This document shows positions 26,274 through 36,082 of a DNA stretch of 64,000 nt, in pieces. The position numbers and the translations under genes were made by a program. The notes under the pieces were generated by a model, which was not told where the DNA came from, did not search any database, and saw nothing but the letters and a program-made list of their open reading frames with translations. Position 1 is the stretch's first letter. Every line of letters starts with the position of its first letter. This DNA comes from Pseudomonadota bacterium (lineage in GTDB: Bacteria; Pseudomonadota; Gammaproteobacteria; Steroidobacterales; Steroidobacteraceae). The stretch covers positions 1-64,000 of the forward strand of contig JAEZFW010000072.1 in assembly GCA_023417315.1 (NCBI GenBank), in the 5' to 3' direction.

Positions 26274-27477
26274 CTCGATCGATGAAAGACACATAGCCGT
26301 TCCATCCCTTCACATTCGTCATCACAGCGATCGACATACGTGTGTCGGGTGAGGCAATCACAATCACCGAAGCGCCAGGTTGCCTTCCCGTGTGCCCGAT
26401 CCATCGTCCCTGTATGCGAGGGAACGCCATCACACCGTACCCGTAGGACTCGCGAGACGGAATCGCATCACGCCATGCGTCCTCTCCACTCCAATCGATT
26501 TCGCTTACCTTGGGAAGCATCAGGGCAATGCTGGCAGTCGAAACCAGTTTGCCGGTGATGAACGCATCCGCGAATTTGACTAGATCCGTCGCGGTTGACA
26601 GATGTCCGCCAGCCGGAAGATTTCCGCTGACGTCCGTCATCTCGGCGCGCCTGAGTGGCGCTCCGCGTTCGAGGTGATAGCCGGCCACGCGGTTGGGAAT
26701 GATCGCCCAGGAGTCATCCGGCAGCGTGTCCTTCATCATCGATCGCTCGAGTATGAGCTCGCGAATCAGATCGCTATACGGGCGAGAGCTCGCGCCTTCT
26801 AACACGCAACCCGCGACACGATAACCGGGGGAAGAATAGGACCAGTTCGTGCCGGGTTCGAAGAGGAGCGCATCCTGTTTGAATACGTCAAGCGGTTCGA
26901 TCACGTCCGTGTAGCGCGTGTACTCGGACAGCAGCTCTCGATCACGCCGAACTTCGAGCGCTAACCGCGCCGCGTCATCTGCTGCTCGCTCAATGGCTGC
27001 TTCATGATCGAGCTCGTGTCGAATGCCAGATTCATGGCGTAGCAAATGGCGCGTCGTCATTGGCGACCCGTGCGCCGGAAAGCTAGGGCAGTAGCGCTGA
27101 ATCGGCGCGTCGAGATCGAGCTTGCCCAACTCGACGAGCGCCAGCGCCGCAGTCGCGGTCAGCCACTTGGAAAGCGAGGCGGTGCGATACCTGCTATGCA
27201 CGTTCGCCGGAACCTTCTGCTCGAGATCAGCGAAGCCGTACGCACCTTGGAAGATCACGCGTCCGTCATGTGCAACCGCGATCTGCATCGAAGGCGCACC
27301 ACTTTCAACGAGCTCCTGCCTGGCGGCCTCTTCGATTCGTTGAGACAACTCATCTGTCGCCGCCGCCTCCGTCGCCGCGACACAAAGAGCAGTGCAGCAG
27401 AGCCACAACCAAGTAGCCAATCCCCGCGCCGCGGGCGCAGTGACACCTGCCGTCAACATGCCCTCTGTCGCTCGCAT
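26137..27477 (-). CDS. Exported serine hydrolase, beta-lactamase/class C family
   Basis: A 446-residue protein with a signal peptide (hydrophobic residues about 20-35, ending AATEAAA) and a PBP/beta-lactamase fold. The nucleophile motif is S101-LS-K104, the second motif is NWSYSSPGY (Y-x-N replaced by YSS) and the third is GHTG-RQPG. Such proteins are DD-peptidases, esterases or beta-lactamases; the activity cannot be told. AGGAGAG precedes the ATG at 27477. The last 45 residues run antisense into the LysR gene and are rich in Arg, Ala and Cys, unlike the family, so the original stop near 26270 was probably lost by a small indel. Confidence 0.8.
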   Translation of the reverse strand: MRATEGMLTAGVTAPAARGLATWLWLCCTALCVAATEAAATDELSQRIEEAARQELVESGAPSMQIAVAHDGRVIFQGAYGFADLEQKVPANVHSRYRTASLSKWLTATAALALVELGKLDLDAPIQRYCPSFPAHGSPMTTRHLLRHESGIRHELDHEAAIERAADDAARLALEVRRDRELLSEYTRYTDVIEPLDVFKQDALLFEPGTNWSYSSPGYRVAGCVLEGASSRPYSDLIRELILERSMMKDTLPDDSWAIIPNRVAGYHLERGAPLRRAEMTDVSGNLPAGGHLSTATDLVKFADAFITGKLVSTASIALMLPKVSEIDWSGEDAWRDAIPSRESYGYGVMAFPRIQGRWIGHTGRQPGASVIVIASPDTRMSIAVMTNVKGWNGYVSFIDRVRRIVEETAINLRRTAIAPIRAAHGSPAAPLRADCRRDCTCSSRA

Positions 27478-27534
27478 CGAAGCTCTCCTGCGTATGAAGC
27501 TCCTTAGATGCGCGATTCGGCTGCCGGGTTGCGG

Positions 27535-27906
27535 CTAGATCTGTGCCAGCATCAAGACGTAGCCATCTGGATCTATGAGCCTGCATTCACCGCCTGGCAT
27601 ATAGAACGGGTACTTGATCTCGCCAGGGGCGTGGCCGAGATCTACCAGTGCAGCGCGGGTGTCCTTGATACTGTCGTAGTACAGGTAAAAGAGAATCGCT
27701 TGCTGGTCCGAGTCGATCGGGCCCGACGCCTGCCCCACCATGAGATTTGCTTTTTCGCTTTCCAGCCACGCCCAGACTGGAGCCGACCGGCCTTCTGGAA
27801 CAACGGAATTTCCCACCTTGAAGCCAAGGTCAGAATAGAACTTGATGCTTCGCTCGACGTTAGCGACATGGGCAAAGGCAACGAGTGATCTTGTCCGGGC
27901 TGCCAT
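27535..27906 (-). CDS. VOC superfamily (glyoxalase/bleomycin-resistance-like) protein
   Basis: A 123-residue protein with the paired beta-alpha-beta-beta-beta units of the VOC fold: LVAFAHVANVERSIKFYSDLGF, then ANLMVG, YLYYDSIKDTRAAL and a C-terminal ECRLIDPDGYVLMLAQI. One metal ligand (His in FAHV) and Glu in the last unit are visible. The function is not predictable. The start is set by GGAGGTC directly before the ATG at 27906 (an ATG at 27951 has no ribosome binding site). Confidence 0.8.
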   Translation of the reverse strand: MAARTRSLVAFAHVANVERSIKFYSDLGFKVGNSVVPEGRSAPVWAWLESEKANLMVGQASGPIDSDQQAILFYLYYDSIKDTRAALVDLGHAPGEIKYPFYMPGGECRLIDPDGYVLMLAQI

Positions 27907-28085
27907 GTGACCTCCACGTCGGTTGATCGCACAACATTGGACACCCGTCAATCAGGATTGGCAAATGGAGCGGGTGTGCAACAGGCGCCTGCACCTCGGT
28001 GCCGGAGGCTCGAAGCCTCCTGACTGAATGATGGATGCAATACTGCGGGGTGGAAGAACTCCAACATCGTCGGAGTCAACTTGCA

Positions 28086-28142
28086 TGTCGGGTTGAAACC
28101 CGACCTACCGTTCGCCGTCCTCTCGAAGGCGAGGATCCATCC
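28086..28142. repeat. Hairpin repeat plus REP-like palindrome
   Basis: TGTCGGGTTGAAACCCGACC at 28086-28108, identical to 6327-6349, followed by a REP copy (TCCTCTCGAAGGCGAGGATC, 28115-28142). The same two families also stand together at 6327-6385, so they may move or act as a unit. They close the 27907-28141 gap and touch the end of the beta-propeller gene. Confidence 0.7.
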
Positions 28143-30238
28143 TAGTTTCTTGCTTCTGAGAACCCCTCGCGAGCTCGTGTGTGGGTCGGCGTGCCAGTCG
28201 TCCTCATCCGCCCGATCTCAGCAAGTCTTCCTGACACAAGGGCACCTTCGATCAGCTCTACGCCCGTGAGCGCGAAGATGCGTTGATCGATGAATATCGG
28301 ACGAGCGTTGCCGTACCAATCGAAGCACGAGACTTCGCATTTGTACTCGTCGTCAGGTGGTGCTCGGGTGGGCGACAACGCGTCCACGTACTCGAGATCG
28401 AGCGAGCTCGTTGCGATCAGAAAGCTGATGAATGACTTGTATCCCTCGCGCCAATCGACTCGCATGAGCTCTCGATCGTATGTAGGCAGGCCGAAGAGGC
28501 TGGACCCGTCTGCCTCTATCCGAGCGTTGAAAGCGTGGGAGCGGCCTTCGGATTGCAGGGCTCCCCAGAGATGTTCAGTGTCCGCGATGCGAGGCTCATC
28601 GCGAAGGTCGATCGTCGAGACGCTCAGCGCGCGAAGATCTCCATAACCGAAGGCGACGGCATTCTCTCCGAGTAGCTCGATACGCTCCGCGCTGTGCGGG
28701 GCGGAGAGCACCGTGTATCGAGCTGGGCGACGAAGCGGAACAACGATGAATTCGCTGCGCTCATCACGTGCACGTCCATAGTAGGCATTCCACCAGCCAC
28801 GCGATGCACCGTAGATCACATCATCGACGCTATACCTCGTTTGCAGAGCATATCCCTCTGGGGTCGGAACGCTCGTGTATCTCGACAGGCCAACACTTTG
28901 CGGCAGAGAACCGAACATCGTGAGTGGGATGCGCACGAATGCGTGGGGTATGTTGTCAGGCGGCTCGCATTGTTCAGGCGAGTATCCGAGCAGCGCGTAT
29001 AAATATCCGTCCGCTTCGTTGAACGCGAACTGATCATCTGGATTGCCATAGGCGCGCACGGCTTGCAGCGCTCCTCCATCGATCGTCATTCGATAGACCG
29101 CCGCAGGTTGTGCGCCGAACGCCGTCAGATCCTGTTGGTTCGGGCACGCGGGCTTCTTAGTGTCCGACTCGCGCCAGTAATCGTCGTCCGAAGAGAGCCA
29201 GAGGTACACAAAGTCGGCCGAGACATACATTTCCCTATAAGAAGGTCCGACCACGCCGCGCGAGCTACAGATAGCTTCGCTTGCAGAGCGAATCGAGCAC
29301 GTAGACACGACGTGCACAGAAGGTGTGAGAGTCTCCTGAATCGGCCGATAGACGTCCGTGATGTCGAAGAGTGGCGTCCAAGGCGAAAGTCCAGTTGCAG
29401 GAGTCCAGCGACGGACACGAGGAATGTGCACCGGTTCGTCCGACGGTATCTCCGATAGGTCCATCGGCGTGTACAGAATCAGCTTGTCATCTCTGAGTCG
29501 GGTGGCGTAATTGCCGAACGAGTAATAGTCGTCAGATTCGATGAAGAACTTCGATTGCAGCTCCATCACGCCACGATCGTCGATCTGGAAGAGGGAAACG
29601 ATCGATGCCTGCTGCTGGGAACTGTACCCGGTGACGATGAGCGAGTTCCCAGAGATCAGCAGCTCGTCGTACCAATCGTAGTCGCTGCCACCGGGTTCGT
29701 AGACATCGATGCGATCGATCAGCCTAAGGACTGCGCCAGGATCGGTCCCAATGTCGATCGAGAACAAACGACCGTGTTGCAGCACGATCAGAAATCGATC
29801 GTAGAGCTTGACGATGTCGCCCTCGTCGACGCCGCTGACTTGGTTGTTGGTAATCGATCTTGCGACCGACATGGAGCTCGATAAAGAGGCGCGTACTCCG
29901 GTTACGACGACCTCTTCGCTTAGAACTCCGCATTCCTCATTCGAAGGATCGCACAGCGTGAGATCGTTGCTCGCGAGCAGCCCATCGATGTCGCGTCGGT
30001 CCTTCGCGGCCCACCAGGCGCCATTCTTCTTTGCGAGCGCTCGAACCCGCTCTCGATAGGTCTCGAACTCCGCGATGTCGCGGAAGGTGCGCAGCTTGTC
30101 ACTAGTCAGTGAGCGACCCTGAGATCGATCGCGAAACTCCGATGAAGAAACACATCCTTGCATGCACAGAGTGGTAAACACCGCAATGCAGACAAGCGCG
30201 CACCTGAGAAAGTGCGACATCGAATGTGTTCTGGGCAT
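28142..30238 (-). CDS. Beta-propeller domain lipoprotein with TonB-box-like motif
   Basis: A 698-residue exported protein with a lipobox-like end to its signal (LCMQGC, Cys29). Residues about 129-620 match the secreted beta-propeller family (ITNNQVSGVDEGDIVKLYDRFL, then repeated strands such as LLISGNSLIVTGY and DGYLYALLGYSP). Just before the propeller, residues 108-118 read EEVVVTGVRAS, followed by a Ser-rich stretch, which is how the TonB box and plug of many TonB-dependent receptors begin. That motif is not expected in a soluble lipoprotein and might allow contact with TonB. An ATG at 30220 is an alternative start; neither has a clear ribosome binding site. No neighbour suggests a ligand. 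Confidence 0.8.
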   Translation of the reverse strand: MPRTHSMSHFLRCALVCIAVFTTLCMQGCVSSSEFRDRSQGRSLTSDKLRTFRDIAEFETYRERVRALAKKNGAWWAAKDRRDIDGLLASNDLTLCDPSNEECGVLSEEVVVTGVRASLSSSMSVARSITNNQVSGVDEGDIVKLYDRFLIVLQHGRLFSIDIGTDPGAVLRLIDRIDVYEPGGSDYDWYDELLISGNSLIVTGYSSQQQASIVSLFQIDDRGVMELQSKFFIESDDYYSFGNYATRLRDDKLILYTPMDLSEIPSDEPVHIPRVRRWTPATGLSPWTPLFDITDVYRPIQETLTPSVHVVSTCSIRSASEAICSSRGVVGPSYREMYVSADFVYLWLSSDDDYWRESDTKKPACPNQQDLTAFGAQPAAVYRMTIDGGALQAVRAYGNPDDQFAFNEADGYLYALLGYSPEQCEPPDNIPHAFVRIPLTMFGSLPQSVGLSRYTSVPTPEGYALQTRYSVDDVIYGASRGWWNAYYGRARDERSEFIVVPLRRPARYTVLSAPHSAERIELLGENAVAFGYGDLRALSVSTIDLRDEPRIADTEHLWGALQSEGRSHAFNARIEADGSSLFGLPTYDRELMRVDWREGYKSFISFLIATSSLDLEYVDALSPTRAPPDDEYKCEVSCFDWYGNARPIFIDQRIFALTGVELIEGALVSGRLAEIGRMRTTGTPTHTRAREGFSEARN

Positions 30239-30412
30239 TTAGAAGCCGCTGTTCTTTAGCACCCATGAACAGGCTGCTCCAGCGCCGTTTCCATGTCAAC
30301 GAGATCTACCGAAATACCCCTGCGTCTCTCGTGGTTTGCAGGCTGCAGCCGCCATTCACGTATGACTGATCGTTTCGGATACAAGCTCCTGATTGAACAT
30401 AGGACAAGCGGG

Positions 30413-31945
30413 CTAACCGCCTGCCCATGGCCCGCGCAACACCTCTGCGTTGCGCGGATACTCTCGAGGTGTGTGCTGCACCGTCACCCATTTGTCCGCC
30501 GTGAATGCCTGCACCACCCAGTCGCCGCCGAAGCGACCGATCCCGGAATTCTTCTCGCCGCCGAAAGGATTGTTCGGCAGATCGTTCACCGGTTGATCGT
30601 TCACGTGCACCATTCCGGCTTCGAGCCGCGCCGCGAAGCGCGCTCCGCGCTCGACGTCTCCAGTGAACACGGCGCTCGATAATCCGTACGGCGTCGCATT
30701 TGCGAGCGCCAACGCTTCTTCTTCATTCGCCGCGGGAATAATCGGCGCAATCGGGCCGAAGATCTCCTCGCGCGCGAGCGTCATGTCGTTCTTCACGTCC
30801 GCGAACACGTGCGGCGGCAGCACCTGGCCTCGAGCTTCTCCGCCTAGCATCTCGCGTGCACCGCTCGAGCGCGCTTCCTTGATGCGCGCTTGCAATCCTT
30901 CGAGCTGCGTCTTGTTGATGATCGGTCCGATCAGTGTTTCTGGATCTGCAGGATCGCCTGTCTTGAGCGCGCGTGTGCGTTCGGTGAAGCGCTCCACGAA
31001 CGGCTCGTACGCCTTTCGCTCTACGATGAGTCGATTCGTGATCATGCAGATCTGCCCTTGATGCAGAAACTTTCCGAAGACGGCGGCTTCGACCGCCTGG
31101 TCGATGTCTGCATCTGCAAGCACGACGAGCGGTGAGTTGCCGCCCAGCTCCAACTCCACGCGTTTCATGATCGGCGCTTCTGCCGCTGCAAGCCGCGCGA
31201 TGTCTCGGCCGACGGGTGTCGATCCGGTGAACGAAATGACCCGCGATGCCGCATGACAGACGAATGCATCGCCGATGGCACTGCCCGCTCCAACGACGAC
31301 ATTCAGCACACCGGGCGGTAAGCCCGCTTCTTCGAAGATCTTCGCGAGCAGCAATCCGCCTGTGACAGGCGTGTCGCTCGCGGGCTTGAGCACGACTGCA
31401 TTGCCGAGTGCAAGTGCGGGGGCGACGGAACGGTTGCTGAGTTGCAGCGGCCAGTTCCATGGACTGATCACGCCCACTACGCCGACGGGTTGTGCAATCA
31501 CGCGGCACTCTTTGCCGGGCACATCGCTCGGTAGGATGCGTCCTTCGACGCGGTACGGTACGAACGATGCTTCGAGCATGACCGCGCGCACGGCCGCCCA
31601 CTCCAGCTCGGCTTTGATGCGAGTACTGCCCGATTCGGTGATGAGCCACTCCACGATCTCCTCATGACGCGTCTCCATGACCTGCGCGGTGCGCCGCATC
31701 AGCTCGGAGCGTTCGGAGGGTAACTGCTGCGCCCACGCGCGCTGCGCTTTCACAGCGGCCGCATGTGCATCGTCCACATCGCGCTCGTTCGCATGAGGAA
31801 TTTCAACGAGCAGCTCGCCCGTGTACGGATTGTGATCGGCAAGACGCCCCTTGCCGCTGCCAGTGCGCCACTTGCCGTCGATGAACTGCCGATCGAAGCC
31901 TGAGAAGCGCTGTCCCTTGCGCTGCGACGTGAAGTTTGCAGCCAT
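30413..31945 (-). CDS. NAD(P)+-dependent aldehyde dehydrogenase (benzaldehyde dehydrogenase-like)
   Basis: A 510-residue cytosolic ALDH. The Rossmann motif FTGSTPVGRDIA, the general-base glutamate (ELELGGNSP) and the nucleophile Cys300 (GQICM) are all present, as are the EEIFGPIAP and PFGGEKNSGIGRFGG segments near the C-terminus. The pattern is closest to XylC/benzaldehyde or vanillin-type dehydrogenases. GGGAGA precedes the ATG. The 30239-30412 gap to the next gene and the 32-33 kb receptor on the same strand do not reveal a pathway. Confidence 0.9.
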   Translation of the reverse strand: MAANFTSQRKGQRFSGFDRQFIDGKWRTGSGKGRLADHNPYTGELLVEIPHANERDVDDAHAAAVKAQRAWAQQLPSERSELMRRTAQVMETRHEEIVEWLITESGSTRIKAELEWAAVRAVMLEASFVPYRVEGRILPSDVPGKECRVIAQPVGVVGVISPWNWPLQLSNRSVAPALALGNAVVLKPASDTPVTGGLLLAKIFEEAGLPPGVLNVVVGAGSAIGDAFVCHAASRVISFTGSTPVGRDIARLAAAEAPIMKRVELELGGNSPLVVLADADIDQAVEAAVFGKFLHQGQICMITNRLIVERKAYEPFVERFTERTRALKTGDPADPETLIGPIINKTQLEGLQARIKEARSSGAREMLGGEARGQVLPPHVFADVKNDMTLAREEIFGPIAPIIPAANEEEALALANATPYGLSSAVFTGDVERGARFAARLEAGMVHVNDQPVNDLPNNPFGGEKNSGIGRFGGDWVVQAFTADKWVTVQHTPREYPRNAEVLRGPWAGG

Positions 31946-32121
31946 GGCTCATCTCCCGAGGGATCTCAAACACCAACCCGGCGCTCAGATGATTGTTCCG
32001 AGCGGGATCCCGGTTGAGCCCCTGACCTACGTGCGTGAGAGCCGATAGCTGAGCCATGGCGGCGCGCTTGCGCCGCATGTTCGTGAGGCTTCCACGCCCT
32101 AGCGAGTCTTCCGCATGCCGA

Positions 32122-34251
32122 TCAGAACCTCGCCGTGAACGCTACGCGCGCCGCAGTTGGCGATCCCGGCGTGATGTTGTTGTCGTTGTGGGACGTGCCC
32201 CAGTAGGTCTCGTCCAACAGATTCTCGATGTTGAGTCGCGCTTCGAAGCGATCATTGAGCGTGAAGTACACAGCGGCATCGACGCGCGTGAAGCTCGGCA
32301 ACTCCACTGCGTTCGTGATCGATGCGTACGAGTCCGCTTGATGCGTCACGCCAAGCCCTGCCCGCCACATCGGTGAGAAGCGATACGAATTCCACAGGGA
32401 CACTTGATGCTCTGGCACGAGCGGGACGGTGCGCCCCTTCGGCGCAGCCGACGTCGTGCGCGAGATTTCGGCATCTTGATACGCGTAACCCGCGACGATC
32501 TCCCATCGATCGGTGATCACGCCGCTAATGCCGAGCTCGATGCCTTCGCTGCGCTGCTCGCCCGTCAACACCACCGTGCCCGCTGTGGGGCCCGGTGCGC
32601 GCGTATTCGTTCGATCGAGCTGATATACGGCGGCTGTCAGCGCAAGATCAGGATTCACGTCCCACTTGACTCCGACTTCGATGTTTTCGAACTCTTCGGG
32701 CTCGAGCGCCGCGGAGGTCGCATCGAGCGAAGCGAACTGATCGCCCGAGCTCGGCAGATGCGACACGCTGTAGCTTGCGTAGAGGGACATCGGCTCGACA
32801 GGCTTGTACACGAGCCCGAGCCGTGGCGAGACCAGGTCATCGTCGCGCTGGAAGCGCGCTGCATTCAAGTGATTGTCGAACTCGACATCGAATTGATCGA
32901 AGCGCACGCCGGCGATCACCTGGAACTGATCGGTGAACGCGATCTGGTCCTGCAGATAGATCGCCGCGATCGACACGTCCGTGCGATTGTTCTGGTTCGG
33001 CACAGTGAAGAGGGCACCCGGTGACGTGAGCGTCACGGTGTTCTCTAGCGTGACGAAGCCGGCCGCATTCGCTGCGGAGTTGTTGCGGCGGTTGTCAGTA
33101 TCCTGGCGTCCGAGCTCGATGCCGGCGAGCAGCGTGTGGTCGATCGAGCCCGTAGTCAGACGCCAAGTGAGGTCGGTTTGATTGAAGAGGTTTGCACGTG
33201 TCGTGCCGCTGTTATACGCATCGAGTGAGACTCGATCGGCCGGGAGCGCTCCGCTCGCCGGAAGTACGGCGCTTGCGGGGTAGACATTTTGATAGAACTT
33301 GTCGTAATCGCCGAAGAGCGTGCGATTGCGCAACTGAAAACTGTCGCTGAAATCGTGCTCCAAGCTCACCGATGCGAGGTGCACGGTCGTCTCCGAATAG
33401 CTGAGATCCGGATTGCCGAAGAACGTCGACTCGTCGATTTTGACCGGACGTCCATTCTGCGACGGCACGCCGCGATCGACGGCGCGATCGTCGTTGAAGT
33501 ACTCGTAACTGAGTTGCAGTCGTGTCGCTTCCGATAACGTGAGGCTTGCTGTCGGGTTGATGCCGTAGCGCTCGAGCTCGAAGTAATCACGATAACTCTC
33601 GGAGTCTTCGTACACGCCATTCACGCGGAACGCGAACGCATCGTTCACACTGTCCCCGACGTCTGCGGAGATCCGTTTGAAGTCATCCGTGCCCGCTTGA
33701 AGCTCGAGCTCTCGGTAGGTGCCCCCATCCGCCTGCTTCGTGACGCGGTTGATCACACCGCCGCCACCGCCACGTCCGAAGATCATGGCATTCGGTCCTT
33801 TGAGGACCTCGATGCGTTCTGCGTTGTAGAGATCGCGGAAGTACTGCACGTCGTCGCGTACGCCGTCGACGAAGAAATCCGCGGTGGTGCTATTGCCGCG
33901 AATCGTTGGTGCATCGCGATGACCCTCGCCTTGGCCCATCGAAACGCCCGGCACGTACCGGACAACGTCAGCCATCGATCGCATGCCTTGGTCGTCGATG
34001 AGATCGTCGGTGATGACCGTGACGGACTGCGGCGTATCGAGCAGCGCGGTGTCCGTCTTGGTGGCAGTTGCGCTTCGACGAGTCGAGTACGCCGTGTCTG
34101 GCGCGTCCGCTTCGACGCGCACTTTCGGCAACGTGATCGGCGACGAGGCATTGCTCGTCTCAGCGCCATAGCTCAAAGAAGGAAGGATAACGAACGCGGC
34201 AGCACTGACGGTGATCGCCTCGAGAGCGGTAAAGAGTACGGAGAGTTTCAT
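32122..34251 (-). CDS. TonB-dependent siderophore receptor (catecholate type)
   Basis: A 709-residue outer-membrane receptor with a signal peptide, a TonB-box region (LPKVRVEADAPD), a plug domain (TPQSVTVITDDLIDDQGMRSMADVVRYVPGV, GRGGGGGVINRVTK) and a 22-strand barrel ending in RVAFTARF. There is no N-terminal signalling domain, so it should not act through a surface-signalling sigma factor. The plug style matches FiuA/Fiu-like ferric-catecholate receptors. The ATG at 34251 gives a normal signal peptide; the frame start at 34332 does not. A Fur-box-like palindrome lies about 65 bp upstream. No siderophore biosynthesis or ABC genes are in the window. Confidence 0.9.
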   Translation of the reverse strand: MKLSVLFTALEAITVSAAAFVILPSLSYGAETSNASSPITLPKVRVEADAPDTAYSTRRSATATKTDTALLDTPQSVTVITDDLIDDQGMRSMADVVRYVPGVSMGQGEGHRDAPTIRGNSTTADFFVDGVRDDVQYFRDLYNAERIEVLKGPNAMIFGRGGGGGVINRVTKQADGGTYRELELQAGTDDFKRISADVGDSVNDAFAFRVNGVYEDSESYRDYFELERYGINPTASLTLSEATRLQLSYEYFNDDRAVDRGVPSQNGRPVKIDESTFFGNPDLSYSETTVHLASVSLEHDFSDSFQLRNRTLFGDYDKFYQNVYPASAVLPASGALPADRVSLDAYNSGTTRANLFNQTDLTWRLTTGSIDHTLLAGIELGRQDTDNRRNNSAANAAGFVTLENTVTLTSPGALFTVPNQNNRTDVSIAAIYLQDQIAFTDQFQVIAGVRFDQFDVEFDNHLNAARFQRDDDLVSPRLGLVYKPVEPMSLYASYSVSHLPSSGDQFASLDATSAALEPEEFENIEVGVKWDVNPDLALTAAVYQLDRTNTRAPGPTAGTVVLTGEQRSEGIELGISGVITDRWEIVAGYAYQDAEISRTTSAAPKGRTVPLVPEHQVSLWNSYRFSPMWRAGLGVTHQADSYASITNAVELPSFTRVDAAVYFTLNDRFEARLNIENLLDETYWGTSHNDNNITPGSPTAARVAFTARF

Positions 34252-34313
34252 ACGACGGTTGTCTGGTGATGGGTCGAATGCTTGGAGTCGTGATTTTACG
34301 TCTGGCCGAATAT

Positions 34314-34333
34314 AAATGATAGTAATTCGCATT
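34314..34333. promoter_or_regulatory. Candidate Fur box
   Basis: AAATGATAGTAATTCGCATT is AT-rich in a GC-rich setting and matches the GATAATGATAATCATTATC consensus at most positions (ATGATA-x-TAATT-x-x-CATT). It is 63 bp upstream of the siderophore receptor start and antisense to nothing, which is where a Fur operator is expected. Confidence 0.5.
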
Positions 34334-34526
34334 TGCGGCTCTAAAGAAGCCGTCGAGTGTCAACGAATCTTGGAGCCGGTCGCCGAATCGAGCTCGCCTC
34401 GAGCTCTCACGAGCCCGTGTGCTCGCCACGATTCGGCATCTGTACTTGCGGAAGCTCGCCCAATTCGCTTCGAAAAGAGAGACGAAGTGGAAAGACAGAC
34501 GAGCTCAACATCCACACCCTGTCGCT

Positions 34527-34560
34527 CGTCGTCCTCGCGAAGGCGAGGATCGATCCTTGA
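34527..34560. repeat. REP-like palindrome
   Basis: A copy of the TCCTCGCGAAGGCGAGGATC palindrome in the leader region between the receptor and the aldo/keto reductase genes. Confidence 0.7.
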
Positions 34561-34673
34561 TTCCCGTGCTTCTCCTTTCGACTTGGAGCGGACCACTGGC
34601 ACTTCTTGTCTTAAATTCCCAGGTCGATCGAAATACCCTACGGCCTCGCTTTCGAACACCGGATGAGAGGACC

Positions 34674-35765
34674 ATGCACACGCGCCGAATTTTTTTGACT
34701 TCGACCGCCGCCGCCGCAACGAGCCTTCTTCTGGGATGCGGCCGCTCTTCCGACGAAACTAAGGCTGCTCCCGCCGCCGCTGCTTCATCTGCCGCAACGC
34801 CTGCGGCGATCGCTAAGCGACGCATCGGCCGTTCAGACATCTCCATCAGCCCGCTCGTACTGGGAGGCAATGTATTCGGCTGGACCGCGGATAAAGATCG
34901 CTCGTTCGAAATTCTCGATCGTTTCGTCGAAGCAGGCTTCGAAACGATCGACACCGCGGATGTCTACTCCGGTTGGGTGGAAGGCAATAACGGCGGGGAA
35001 TCCGAAACCATTCTAGGCGAGTGGATGCGCAGCCGTGGCAACCGCGATCGCATCATCTTGATCACCAAGATGGGTGGGGAGATCGGCGGCCACAAAGGGT
35101 TGTCAGCCGCGAACGTGCAACGTGCGGCCGAAGCGTCGCTGAAGCGGCTGCAAACCGACTACATCGATGTTTATTTCTCGCACTTCCCCGATCCGCAGAC
35201 CCCGCACGAGGAAACGCTCGCTGCGTATCAGAAGCTGATCGAGGCCGGTAAGGTTCGCATCATCGGTGCGTCGAACTTCGCCGCCGATCAGTTGCGTCAG
35301 GCATTGGACGCCTCGGCAGCGAACAAGCTGCCGCGCTACGAGATTCTGCAGCCTCGTTACAACCTTTACGATCGCGACGGCTTCGAAGGACCGGTACGCG
35401 ACATCGCAATGGCCGAAGAGCTCGGCGTGATTACGTACTCTAGTCTTGCGAGCGGATTCTTGACGGGCAAGTACCGCAGCGAGGCAGATCTCGGTCAGAG
35501 CCGCCGGGGCGGCGGCATCAAGCGCTATCTAGACGAGCGCGGCATGCGCATTCTGGATGCGCTTGATCAGGTTGCAGCTCGGCACAACGCTGCACCGGCA
35601 GACGTTGCATTGGCGTGGGTGATCGTCAGTGAAGGTGTCACCGCGCCGATCGCGAGCGCCACGAGTGTCGAGCAGCTCGATACGCTCGTTCGCGCCCCCA
35701 CGCTCGCGAGCGCCTTGACCAAGGAAGACCTCGAGCTCCTGAACCAAGCGAGCGCCGCGAGCTGA
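34674..35765 (+). CDS. Tat-exported aldo/keto reductase lipoprotein
   Basis: A 363-residue AKR with a combined Tat and lipoprotein signal (TRRIFLTS, then LLLGC with Cys22). After an Ala-rich linker (about 30-47) comes the AKR TIM barrel: tetrad residues Asp and Tyr in DTADVYSGW, Lys in LITKMGG and His in YFSHFPDP, then the QPRYNLYDR and ASGFLTGKYR cofactor segments. Export of an NADP enzyme is unusual but this class exists as periplasmic AKRs. The ATG at 34674 has GAGAGG upstream; the frame start at 34419 lies in repeat DNA. Divergent from the siderophore receptor. Confidence 0.85.
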   Translation: MHTRRIFLTSTAAAATSLLLGCGRSSDETKAAPAAAASSAATPAAIAKRRIGRSDISISPLVLGGNVFGWTADKDRSFEILDRFVEAGFETIDTADVYSGWVEGNNGGESETILGEWMRSRGNRDRIILITKMGGEIGGHKGLSAANVQRAAEASLKRLQTDYIDVYFSHFPDPQTPHEETLAAYQKLIEAGKVRIIGASNFAADQLRQALDASAANKLPRYEILQPRYNLYDRDGFEGPVRDIAMAEELGVITYSSLASGFLTGKYRSEADLGQSRRGGGIKRYLDERGMRILDALDQVAARHNAAPADVALAWVIVSEGVTAPIASATSVEQLDTLVRAPTLASALTKEDLELLNQASAAS

Positions 35766-36082
35766 TCGGGTTCGCGTCGGGCGTGTACAGCGGGCGAATG
35801 CGTACGTTTCGCTCGTTGTCTGCATGCCCGGCGCAGCGCTGCCGTTGGGGCCGGCGTAGCTTCTTCGCGGCTACGTTATTGGAGAAGGAACCGGCGATCA
35901 CCATTGAGTATGTGCGGGAAGAAGCAAACAAGCTCTAGATGCTTGTGAATTGCGTTGGCATGTCTGCTGGAGCACGACGGCGCTTGGACGTGCATCACGA
36001 GCAGAATAGTAGAACGCGCGTTTGCACGTCTGGCAACGGCATCCGCCAGTTTTGCTGGCATCGTCCGGCGGTGGTGAATTCT
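35766..36082. other. Intergenic stretch without recognisable gene
   Basis: About 317 bp between two convergent genes. A weak hairpin (CGTAGC at 35855-35860 with GCTACG at 35870-35875, followed by TTATT) could end the aldo/keto reductase transcript. Frames here show no family character. Confidence 0.4.

Noticed and set aside
34419..34673. N-terminal extension of the aldo/keto reductase
   Set aside because: It reads through a REP palindrome; the Tat/lipoprotein signal begins at 34674 with a ribosome binding site.
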